This document shows positions 1 to 6,061 of a stretch of 7,558 bases of DNA, piece by piece (position 1 is the first letter of the stretch; every line of letters begins with the position of its first letter). The stretch comes from Bacteroidota bacterium. Its GTDB lineage: Bacteria; Bacteroidota; Bacteroidia; Flavobacteriales; Weeksellaceae. The stretch is from NCBI GenBank assembly GCA_023388015.1, contig JAEWHB010000004.1, positions 1-7,558 of the forward strand, given 5' to 3'. Below the pieces are notes generated by a model. That model had not been told where the DNA came from, ran no database searches, and saw nothing but the letters and a program-made list of their open reading frames with translations. Made by a program: the position numbers and the translations under genes.

Positions 1-823
1 TTAAATCACGCTTTTCTTGTTTGATTTGTTTATTGAAAACGTATTTTGTTATGTATATACTTAATTCGTAAAGCAGAATCAAAGGAAAAGCGGCAATCAA
101 CATACTCATCACATCGGAAGGTGTAATCACTGCGGCTATGACTAGGATTACCACCAAAGCATGTTTGCGGTAGGTTTTAAGAAAATGCGGTGTCAGAACC
201 CCTACTTTCGCCAAGAAATAAGCAAATATCGGAAATAGAAACACAAGCCCCATGCCTAATAAGGTCTGAACAAACATGGACGTATAACCGGACAAACGCC
301 ATTCGTTTGAAATTCCAAACGGATTATACGTGTAAAGAAACTGAACCGAAAAAGGCAACATGAAAAAATAACTGAAAAGAATTCCAATCAGGAAAAAAAG
401 CGTGACAGCCAAAACAGTTCCGTTGGCATGTTTTTTCTCATTATCAGTTAATCCAGGTTTAATGAACCGCCAGATTTCCCAAACCACATAGGGAACTGCG
501 ACAATTAATCCGCAAAGTAAAATCGTATAAATCTGCGAAGTTATCTGCCCCGACGGATCCAGGTTTTTAAGTTCTTTTGTATAATTAAACGATTCCGCAT
601 AAATCGGACTTAAACCGATTGATTCAGCCAATGAGTTCAACGCCTGATAGGTGAAAAAATCAGATTTCAAGGGCGCCATTATGAAATTATCGGTAATATA
701 ATTCCAAAAAACAGCACACAAAACCGCTCCTACCAAGATGGCAATAAAAGATCTTATTAAATGCCCTCTTAACTCAAAAATATGCCCCAAAAAGGACATC
801 TCTCTTTCTTCTTGTTCTGCCAT
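1..823 (-). CDS. tatC: Sec-independent (twin-arginine) protein translocase subunit TatC, 3' end cut by window edge
   Basis: TatC is the polytopic inner-membrane core of the Tat translocase; it recognises twin-arginine signal peptides and, with TatA/TatB, exports folded proteins. From the ATG at 823, 274 codons are open and no stop is reached before the edge; family length suggests only a few residues are missing. Visible family marks: cytoplasmic N-terminal HIFELRGHLIRSF (E17 and R19 match the conserved ELRxR), hydrophobic segments near 22-40, 99-115, 135-158, 183-206, 222-234 and 238-254, FIKPGLTDNEK after the second segment, and TPSDVMSM (D237) before the last. The first periplasmic loop (about 45-95) is longer than in E. 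coli, as I recall for Bacteroidota. Odd: the normal FExP in the fourth membrane segment reads FLFP (L196), so the usual membrane glutamate is missing. The start shares one base with the kpsF stop (TAATG), implying translational coupling. Confidence 0.95.
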   Translation of the reverse strand, partial: MAEQEEREMSFLGHIFELRGHLIRSFIAILVGAVLCAVFWNYITDNFIMAPLKSDFFTYQALNSLAESIGLSPIYAESFNYTKELKNLDPSGQITSQIYTILLCGLIVAVPYVVWEIWRFIKPGLTDNEKKHANGTVLAVTLFFLIGILFSYFFMLPFSVQFLYTYNPFGISNEWRLSGYTSMFVQTLLGMGLVFLFPIFAYFLAKVGVLTPHFLKTYRKHALVVILVIAAVITPSDVMSMLIAAFPLILLYELSIYITKYVFNKQIKQEKRDL

Positions 824-1797
824 TATGCTTCTATTCCGTGTTTGATTAAAGCATGTAGATCCAAAATCCCGAAATATTTTTGATTCCGGTCAATTACCAA
901 CAACTGACCGATGTTATAATCTCTTAATTTATAGAAAGCATCTACCGCCTTTTCGTCTTTGTAAACCATTTTGGGATTGGCCGTCAGCATATCAATTGCC
1001 GTCAGATGCTGGTATTCTTTGTGTTTCTGAAGCATTCTACGCAAGTCTCCGTCCGTAATCACACCCAGAATTCTTTCGTCATCCAAAACCACCGTGATAC
1101 CATTTCGCCCAGAAGTAAGTGAATCAATTACTTCATAAACCGAAGAATCCGGATTTACAAACGGTCGCTGATAGGTATCCATCACATCTTCCACACTCCA
1201 CAAAAGCCTTTTCCCCAGAGCTCCTCCCGGATGAAATTGTGCAAAATTCTCACTTGTAAAATTTTTCATTTTCATAAGCGCCACTGCAAGTGCATCTCCC
1301 ATTACCAGTTGTGCTGTCGTGCTGGAAGTTGGAGCAAGATTGTTGGGACAAGCTTCCCGACTAATCGTTAAATTCAGAATTACATCGGCATGTTTAGCCA
1401 AATCCGATTCTATATTTCCGGTCATGGCGATCAATGCCGCAGCAGTTTTTTTCAGAATCGGTGCCAGATCTTTAATTTCCTGACTATTTCCACTTTTGGA
1501 AACACAAATTACCACGTCATCTTTGTCCAACAACCCCAAATCACCATGTATGGCTTCTGCTGCATGCAAAAACTGACTTTTGGTTCCTGTGGAATTAAAA
1601 GTAGCGACCATTTTATTGGCAATATGGGCGCTTTTCCCAATGCCCACAACTACTACTTTTCCTTTTACCTCATTAATAATTTTGACGGACTGAGCAAACT
1701 CATCTGACAAATTTTGGGCAATATGTGAAAGTTCAGTAATTTCGTCTAAGAAAACTACTTTGGCTGTTTCAATTATGTCTTGATTTTTCAAATCCAA
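823..1797 (-). CDS. kdsD: D-arabinose-5-phosphate isomerase, KpsF/GutQ (KdsD) family, SIS plus two CBS domains
   Basis: This cytoplasmic enzyme interconverts ribulose 5-phosphate and arabinose 5-phosphate, the precursor of Kdo in lipopolysaccharide. At 324 residues it has normal length. The SIS domain (about 35-175) carries GIGKSAH (53-59), the HGDLG loop (84-88) and SKSGNSQE (100-107); FHPGGALGKRL holds the likely catalytic His189. Two CBS domains follow, starting near VEDVMDT (202-208) and near 268, and end in an ILDLHALIKHGI motif typical of the family. The start is chosen as TTG at 1797: the frame is closed by a stop at 1819-1821, there is no ATG between, and the next in-frame Met is inside the SIS domain. 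A short AGG lies about 9 bases upstream of the TTG. The symbol kpsF is also used. The gene heads a minus-strand pair with tatC and is divergent from recQ. Confidence 0.95.
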   Translation of the reverse strand: MDLKNQDIIETAKVVFLDEITELSHIAQNLSDEFAQSVKIINEVKGKVVVVGIGKSAHIANKMVATFNSTGTKSQFLHAAEAIHGDLGLLDKDDVVICVSKSGNSQEIKDLAPILKKTAAALIAMTGNIESDLAKHADVILNLTISREACPNNLAPTSSTTAQLVMGDALAVALMKMKNFTSENFAQFHPGGALGKRLLWSVEDVMDTYQRPFVNPDSSVYEVIDSLTSGRNGITVVLDDERILGVITDGDLRRMLQKHKEYQHLTAIDMLTANPKMVYKDEKAVDAFYKLRDYNIGQLLVIDRNQKYFGILDLHALIKHGIEA

Positions 1798-1840
1798 AAG
1801 ATTTTGCCTGTAATATTTTTATTTGTATCTTAGGTCATTC

Positions 1841-1884
1841 GACCATAAAAAACTGGTTTTTCAATTCTTTTGAATTGAATGGTC
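1841..1884. repeat. Nested inverted repeats in the divergent kpsF/recQ intergenic region
   Basis: An outer pair GACCAT (1841-1846) / ATGGTC (1879-1884) encloses two smaller hairpins set end to end: AAAA (1849-1852) / TTTT (1857-1860) with loop CTGG, and TCAATTC (1861-1867) / GAATTGA (1872-1878) with loop TTTT. A further GGTC at 1833-1836 can also pair with GACC at 1841-1844 as an alternative. Most of the element would lie in the 5' leader of the kpsF transcript. It may be a protein-binding site, a leader RNA fold or simply an AT-rich coincidence. Confidence 0.5.
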
Positions 1885-1900
1885 AAATATAGGAACTTTG
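1869..1900 (+). promoter_or_regulatory. Candidate recQ promoter (TTTG, 20-bp spacer, GAACTTTG)
   Basis: TTTG at 1869-1872 and GAACTTTG at 1893-1900 are 20 bases apart, close to the Bacteroidota layout TTG - about 17-23 bp - TAnnTTTG. The -7 box has G in place of the first T. Transcription would begin near 1907, some 30 bases before the recQ ATG. It overlaps the minus-strand -7 box at 1884-1891, so the two promoters could not easily be occupied together. Confidence 0.4.
1884..1891 (-). promoter_or_regulatory. Probable Bacteroidota -7 box for the kpsF-tatC transcript
   Basis: Read on the minus strand this is TATATTTG, an exact match to the Bacteroidota -7 consensus TAnnTTTG. It lies about 87 bases before the kpsF TTG start, giving a predicted leader near 80 nt. 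The place where the -33 TTG should be (around 1909-1915) holds only a T-rich run, so the match rests on the -7 box alone. The consensus is established knowledge; its use here is inference. Confidence 0.5.
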
Positions 1901-1938
1901 AAAAGTAGAAAAAATTTATAAATAGTCTTTTTGTTAAG

Positions 1939-4131
1939 ATGAGTAGTTCAACAGAATTATCTTCCCATTTAAAAAAATATTTTGGCTTCAGCCAATTTAA
2001 AGGTGAGCAGGAAGAGATCATAAAAAACCTTCTTGAAGGAGAGGATGTGTTTGTGTTAATGCCAACCGGAGGTGGAAAATCTCTTTGTTACCAATTACCT
2101 GCACTTATTTCTGAAGGAGTCGCAATCATTGTTTCCCCTTTGATTGCTTTAATGAAAAATCAAGTAGATGCAGTGCGAGGTATTTCTTCGGACAACGACG
2201 TAGCGCATGTATTGAATTCGTCTCTCAATAAAACCCAGACCAAAAAGGTGATGGACGATATACGAAACGGCACTACAAAAATGCTGTATGTCGCGCCGGA
2301 ATCCCTTACCAAAGATGAATACACCGATTTTTTCAAAACGGTGAAAATTTCATTTTTCGCCATTGACGAAGCGCATTGTATTTCTGAATGGGGACATGAT
2401 TTCCGCCCGGAATACCGAAACCTTAAACATATCATCAATAAAATCGGGGACGCACCCGTGATTGCACTAACTGCGACTGCAACACCAAAAGTTCAGGAAG
2501 ATATTCAGAAAACTTTAGGTATGTTGAACGCAAAAGTTTTCAAAGCATCTTTTAACCGTCCGAATTTATTTTATGAAGTTCGTCCGAAAATCAATCAGGA
2601 CAAAGAAATCGTGAAATTCATTCACCAATATGCCGGAAAATCAGGTGTTGTGTATTGTCTGAGTCGGAAAAAAGTGGAGGATTTCGCGCAATTGCTGCAA
2701 GTAAATGGAGTCAAAGCCATTCCTTATCACGCAGGGCTCGACACAAAAACCCGTTCACGCCATCAGGATATGTTTTTGATGGAAGAAGCAGATGTAGTGG
2801 TGGCGACCATTGCCTTTGGAATGGGAATCGATAAACCCGATGTTCGGTTTGTGGTTCATTATGATATTCCAAAAAGTTTGGAAAGCTATTATCAGGAAAC
2901 CGGACGTGCAGGACGTGACGGTGGCGAAGGATATTGCCTCGCGTTTTACGATTACAAAGACATTGAAAAACTGGAAAAATTCCTTGCGGCAAAACCAGTT
3001 GCAGAGCGTGAAGTAGGATTGCAGCTTTTGAGTGAAGTGGTTGCTTACGCCGAAACGTCCATGTCGCGAAGAAAATTCCTTCTGCATTATTTCGGAGAAG
3101 AATTTGACGAAATCAATGGTTTAGGCGCCAATATGGATGACAATATGCGCAATCCCAAAAAGATGATTGACGTACGGGACGATGCAAAACTTGCATTGGA
3201 AGTCGTTCAGCGAACCAAAGAAATGCTCAGACTGAACGATATTGTAAATGTGCTGATGGGTAAAGAAAGTTCCATTACCAAATCTTATAACTTACAATTA
3301 GAAGATTTCTTTGGGAAAGGAAAAGAACATGAAGATTATTATTGGAAAAGTATCGTCAGACAATTAATAGTCAGAGATTTTCTCGAAAAAGAAATTGAAA
3401 CTTACGGTACAATTAAATTAAAAAACAAAGCAAAAGATTTCATCGAAAACCCACAAGAATTTCTGATTGCAGAAGATGTCGATCTTAAAAAATTATTATC
3501 AGAAACATCTTCAGAACCGGCTCAGCAAGTACCGGCTGCTTTTGACGATACGCTACTGAAGCATCTGAAAGATTTACGTAGAAAACTCGCCAAACAACAC
3601 GGAATTCCACCCTTTGCAGTTTTCCAGGATCCAAGTCTGGACGATATGACCATGCAATATCCGACCACCATTAAAGAACTTACCAATGTTTTTGGTGTGG
3701 GTGAAGGGAAAGCCAATAAATTCGGGAAGCCTTTTGTTGAATTCATCGCAAACTACGTCGAGGAAAATGACATTGTACGTCCCGACGAAATGGTTTTCAA
3801 AGGTGTGGCAGATAAGTCAAGTTTTAAGGTTTACATCATACAGAGTGTAGACCGAAAGCTGGATTTGGAAGATATGGCAGGTGCCAAAAGTTTATCCATG
3901 GACGATTTATTGTCTGAAATGGAAAGTATCGTTTACCAAGGTACCAAACTGGATATTACCTATTATATAAATGATATTCTAGATGAAGACCAACAAGAAG
4001 AAATTCACGATTTCCTGATGGAAGCAGAAAACGACTCCATGTCCAATTTGCTTAAAGAATTCGGAGATGATTATGATGAGGAAGAATTGAGATTAATGAG
4101 AATTAAATTCATTAATGATATTGCGAATTAA
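1939..4131 (+). CDS. recQ: ATP-dependent DNA helicase RecQ lacking the zinc-binding cysteines
   Basis: RecQ is a 3'-5' DNA helicase acting in recombination and replication-fork repair. The 730-residue protein has all core helicase motifs: FKGEQ (motif 0, 20-24), PTGGGKS (Walker A, 42-48), DEAH (143-146), TATATP (178-183), ATIAFGMGIDKPD (289-301) and YYQETGRAGRDG (317-328). The RQC part follows: SRRKFLLHYFGE (376-387) and NPKK (405-408) flank the zinc site, but the four cysteines known from E. coli RecQ (C380, C397, C400, C403) appear as S376, L395, M399 and M403. The only cysteines in the protein are at 50, 147, 240 and 333. An HRDC domain covers about 535-610, and a further tail of about 120 residues looks like the extra helix-turn-helix module (HTH_40-like) seen in some RecQ proteins, ending in a very acidic stretch. 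The frame is unbroken. The ATG follows a likely promoter, with no clear Shine-Dalgarno. Confidence 0.97.
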   Translation: MSSSTELSSHLKKYFGFSQFKGEQEEIIKNLLEGEDVFVLMPTGGGKSLCYQLPALISEGVAIIVSPLIALMKNQVDAVRGISSDNDVAHVLNSSLNKTQTKKVMDDIRNGTTKMLYVAPESLTKDEYTDFFKTVKISFFAIDEAHCISEWGHDFRPEYRNLKHIINKIGDAPVIALTATATPKVQEDIQKTLGMLNAKVFKASFNRPNLFYEVRPKINQDKEIVKFIHQYAGKSGVVYCLSRKKVEDFAQLLQVNGVKAIPYHAGLDTKTRSRHQDMFLMEEADVVVATIAFGMGIDKPDVRFVVHYDIPKSLESYYQETGRAGRDGGEGYCLAFYDYKDIEKLEKFLAAKPVAEREVGLQLLSEVVAYAETSMSRRKFLLHYFGEEFDEINGLGANMDDNMRNPKKMIDVRDDAKLALEVVQRTKEMLRLNDIVNVLMGKESSITKSYNLQLEDFFGKGKEHEDYYWKSIVRQLIVRDFLEKEIETYGTIKLKNKAKDFIENPQEFLIAEDVDLKKLLSETSSEPAQQVPAAFDDTLLKHLKDLRRKLAKQHGIPPFAVFQDPSLDDMTMQYPTTIKELTNVFGVGEGKANKFGKPFVEFIANYVEENDIVRPDEMVFKGVADKSSFKVYIIQSVDRKLDLEDMAGAKSLSMDDLLSEMESIVYQGTKLDITYYINDILDEDQQEEIHDFLMEAENDSMSNLLKEFGDDYDEEELRLMRIKFINDIAN

Positions 4132-4164
4132 TTTGAAAATGAGCCAATTTGCAGATTTGAAAAT
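4131..4164 (+). repeat. Intergenic repeat copy, left of the lipoprotein gene
   Basis: ATTTGAAAAT occurs twice, at 4131-4140 and 4155-4164, with GAGCCAATTTGCAG between. The same 10-mer appears inverted at 4485-4494, on the other side of the small lipoprotein gene. Wording of this kind (ATTTGAAAAT, GAGCCAATTTG) reminds me of short intergenic repeats in flavobacterial genomes, but that is memory and not a search. The annotated ATG at 4139 is inside this repeat. Confidence 0.5.
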
Positions 4165-4462
4165 AGGTAATTACAAGTTCATATTTATCTTTTTAATTAT
4201 TTCATTCTTTATGACTTCTTGTTGTGGTGAATTTTGCGAAAGAGAAGATTATGCAAACGAAATCATTCTGAAACTCGAAAACTTTAAACAAGAAAATGGG
4301 CATTTACCAAAGAACCTATCAGAAATTAACCTAATCGAAACTGAAGACTCAAAAGCTCATTACATAAGAATCTCTGATAATGAATTTGAGGTTTGGTATG
4401 CAGTAGGTTTTGAGTCTAAAATTTACAATTCTATAACAAAAAAATGGAGAGAAGAAGGATAA
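4139..4462 (+). CDS. Small putative lipoprotein of unknown function, AT-rich
   Basis: I do not recognise this gene as a named family. It encodes about 107 residues from the ATG at 4139. The N-terminus has positive charge (K8, K13), a hydrophobic run FIFIFLIISFFM and a lipobox-like MTSC ending at Cys29, so a lipid-anchored envelope protein is likely. The mature part contains a helical stretch EIILKLENFKQENGHLPKNL, which resembles the C-terminal region of GspG-type pseudopilin-like proteins (chain of helix, KxxNGxxP, then a strand-rich end); this is a resemblance only. Start is uncertain: ATG 4115 overlaps recQ, ATG 4139 sits in a repeat, and TTG 4157 would give a shorter, more usual signal (MKIGNYK before the hydrophobic run). 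Hand counts of whole lines give roughly 23-33% GC here against 45-48% in sampled lines of recQ and gpmI, suggesting an accessory gene placed between two housekeeping genes. Confidence 0.7.
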   Translation: MSQFADLKIGNYKFIFIFLIISFFMTSCCGEFCEREDYANEIILKLENFKQENGHLPKNLSEINLIETEDSKAHYIRISDNEFEVWYAVGFESKIYNSITKKWREEG

Positions 4463-4467
4463 TCATC

Positions 4468-4495
4468 ATTTTTCAATTCTTCAAATTTTCAAATA
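4468..4495 (-). repeat. Inverted intergenic repeat copy, right of the lipoprotein gene
   Basis: ATTTTCAAAT at 4485-4494 is the exact reverse complement of ATTTGAAAAT found twice left of the lipoprotein gene. The same gap also holds TTTTTCAATTCTT (4469-4481), an exact 13-base copy of 1857-1869 in the kpsF/recQ intergenic region. The 40-base gap to gpmI is otherwise AT-rich with no clear terminator hairpin or TAnnTTTG box. Confidence 0.45.
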
Positions 4496-4502
4496 ATAAA
4501 AA

Positions 4503-6020
4503 ATGAGTCAAAAAGTTATGCTAATGATTCTGGACGGATGGGGAATCAATCCTGATCCAAATGTTTCAGCAATCGCAAAAGCCAATACTCCTTTTATTGA
4601 CAGTTGTTTAATTAATTATCCAAATGCTAAACTGATTACTTACGGACTTGATGTAGGACTTCCCGAAGGGCAAATGGGAAACTCCGAAGTCGGACACATG
4701 AATTTAGGTGCCGGACGCGTGGTGTATCAAAATTTGGTTCGGATCAATATGGCGGTTCAGGACAAATCTTTTCTGAAAGAAAATGTTTTGAATTCACAGT
4801 TTCAGTTCGCACGCGACAACAATAAAAAAGTTCATTTCATCGGACTGACTTCCAACGGCGGCGTTCATTCGCACATCAATCACCTTTTCGGACTTTTGGA
4901 AGCTGCACACGCATACGGTTTGACCGAAAATGTCTATGTTCATGCCTTTACAGACGGTCGGGATTGCGATCCGCACAGTGGAAAAGGATTCATTCAGGAT
5001 CTTCAGGAACAAATGACCCATACAACCGGGAAACTGGCCTCTATCATCGGAAGGTATTATTCCATGGATCGAGACAAACGTTGGGAAAGAGTCAAACTGG
5101 CGTATGATTTATTGGTTAAGGGAAAAGGCAAAACTGTCATCAATCCCATTCAAGCGATTCAGGAATCTTATGAAGACGGAATTACGGATGAATTCCTGCA
5201 TCCGATAATCATTGACAAAAACGGACTGATTGAAGAAGGCGATGTGGTAATTAATTTCAATTTCCGAACGGATCGCGGACGCGAAATCACCGAAGTTCTG
5301 ACCCAAACCGATTTTCCGGAATTCGGAATGGAAAAACTTTCCCTTCGGTACATCACACTAACTAATTACGACAAAACATTCAAAGGCGTTCAGGTTGTTT
5401 ATGACGAAAATGAAATCCCAATGACGCTGGGCGAAGTCCTGGAAAAAAACGGAAAAACCCAAATCCGAATCGCTGAAACAGAGAAATATCCGCATGTGAC
5501 TTTCTTCTTTTCGGGGGGGCGCGAGAAAAATTTCGAAGGAGAAAAAAGAATTTTATGTCCTTCTCCGAAAGATGTACCTACCTATGATTTGAAACCCGAA
5601 ATGTCGGCATTTGAAATCACGAAAAACATCATTCCTGAAATACAAAATCAAACCGCTGATTTTATCTGTCTGAATTTTGCCAATACAGATATGGTCGGGC
5701 ATACAGGTGTTTTTCATGCCGCAGTAAAAGCAGCTGAAACCGTGGATCAATGTACGGAGTCCATTGTGAAAACAGCATTGGAAAATGATTATACGGTGCT
5801 CATTTTGGCCGATCATGGAAATGCCGATGTGATGGCCAATCCAGATGGCTCACCCAACACCCAGCACAGCACGAATTTGGTTCCGTTTATTTTGGTTCAA
5901 AAAGAACAAAAATTCGGATTGAAAAATGGAAAACTGGGCGATATTGCCCCCACTATTTTGAAGTTAATGGAGATACCGATCCCGCCCGAAATGACAGGAA
6001 ACATATTGCTTAGCAATTAA
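4503..6020 (+). CDS. gpmI: 2,3-bisphosphoglycerate-independent phosphoglycerate mutase
   Basis: This cytoplasmic enzyme interconverts 3- and 2-phosphoglycerate in glycolysis and gluconeogenesis, using two manganese ions and a phosphoserine intermediate. Length (505) is normal for the family. Metal and catalytic residues are all found with a small constant shift from the Bacillus stearothermophilus enzyme: D11 (LDGWG), catalytic S61 (GNSEVGHMN), D396 and H400 (NTDMVGH), D437 and H438 (ADHGNAD), H455. Substrate residues also fit: H122 (GGVHSH), R153 and D154 (TDGRD), R184 and R190 (GRYYSMDRDKRW), R255 and R258 (NFRTDR), K328. The FSGG motif is encoded across a run of seven G (5513-5519), but the frame is intact. 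No clear promoter was found in the 40-base gap upstream, so it may be read from an upstream start or a promoter I cannot recognise. Confidence 0.97.
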   Translation: MSQKVMLMILDGWGINPDPNVSAIAKANTPFIDSCLINYPNAKLITYGLDVGLPEGQMGNSEVGHMNLGAGRVVYQNLVRINMAVQDKSFLKENVLNSQFQFARDNNKKVHFIGLTSNGGVHSHINHLFGLLEAAHAYGLTENVYVHAFTDGRDCDPHSGKGFIQDLQEQMTHTTGKLASIIGRYYSMDRDKRWERVKLAYDLLVKGKGKTVINPIQAIQESYEDGITDEFLHPIIIDKNGLIEEGDVVINFNFRTDRGREITEVLTQTDFPEFGMEKLSLRYITLTNYDKTFKGVQVVYDENEIPMTLGEVLEKNGKTQIRIAETEKYPHVTFFFSGGREKNFEGEKRILCPSPKDVPTYDLKPEMSAFEITKNIIPEIQNQTADFICLNFANTDMVGHTGVFHAAVKAAETVDQCTESIVKTALENDYTVLILADHGNADVMANPDGSPNTQHSTNLVPFILVQKEQKFGLKNGKLGDIAPTILKLMEIPIPPEMTGNILLSN

Positions 6021-6033
6021 TTTCTTACCTTTG
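6006..6033 (+). promoter_or_regulatory. Bacteroidota promoter for the HAD-map-dgkA operon
   Basis: TTG at 6006-6008 and TACCTTTG at 6026-6033 are 17 bases apart. The second box matches TAnnTTTG at every fixed position, and the spacing is within the range described for flavobacterial promoters. The predicted start, near 6040, is about 20 bases before the ATG at 6062. The -33 box lies inside the last codons of gpmI. This is the best promoter in the window. Confidence 0.7.
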
Positions 6034-6061
6034 CGCACGATTCAAAAAAGCATCAGAAAAG

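Noticed and set aside
1390..1707. 105-residue open frame on the plus strand
   Set aside because: It lies wholly antisense to the SIS domain of kpsF, and its product shows no domain or sensible composition.
1833..1844. GGTC-ATTC-GACC hairpin as a kpsF or recQ terminator
   Set aside because: The stem is only four pairs, it has no proper T run after it in a useful direction, and it lies upstream of both genes.
1830..2021. 63-residue minus-strand open frame over the kpsF/recQ gap
   Set aside because: It is antisense to the recQ start and crosses the promoter region; the product is low-complexity with many F, K and L and has no recognisable signal or domain.
2711..3087. Two overlapping minus-strand frames inside recQ
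   Set aside because: Antisense shadows of the conserved helicase motifs V and VI; no independent evidence of coding.
4115..4138. Earlier ATG (4115) for the small lipoprotein
   Set aside because: It overlaps the end of recQ and would put a 35-residue stretch before the lipobox; the shorter starts fit a lipoprotein signal better.
5513..5519. Run of seven G in gpmI as a phase-variation site
   Set aside because: It encodes the conserved FSGG motif of a central glycolytic enzyme and the frame is intact; a switch here is improbable.
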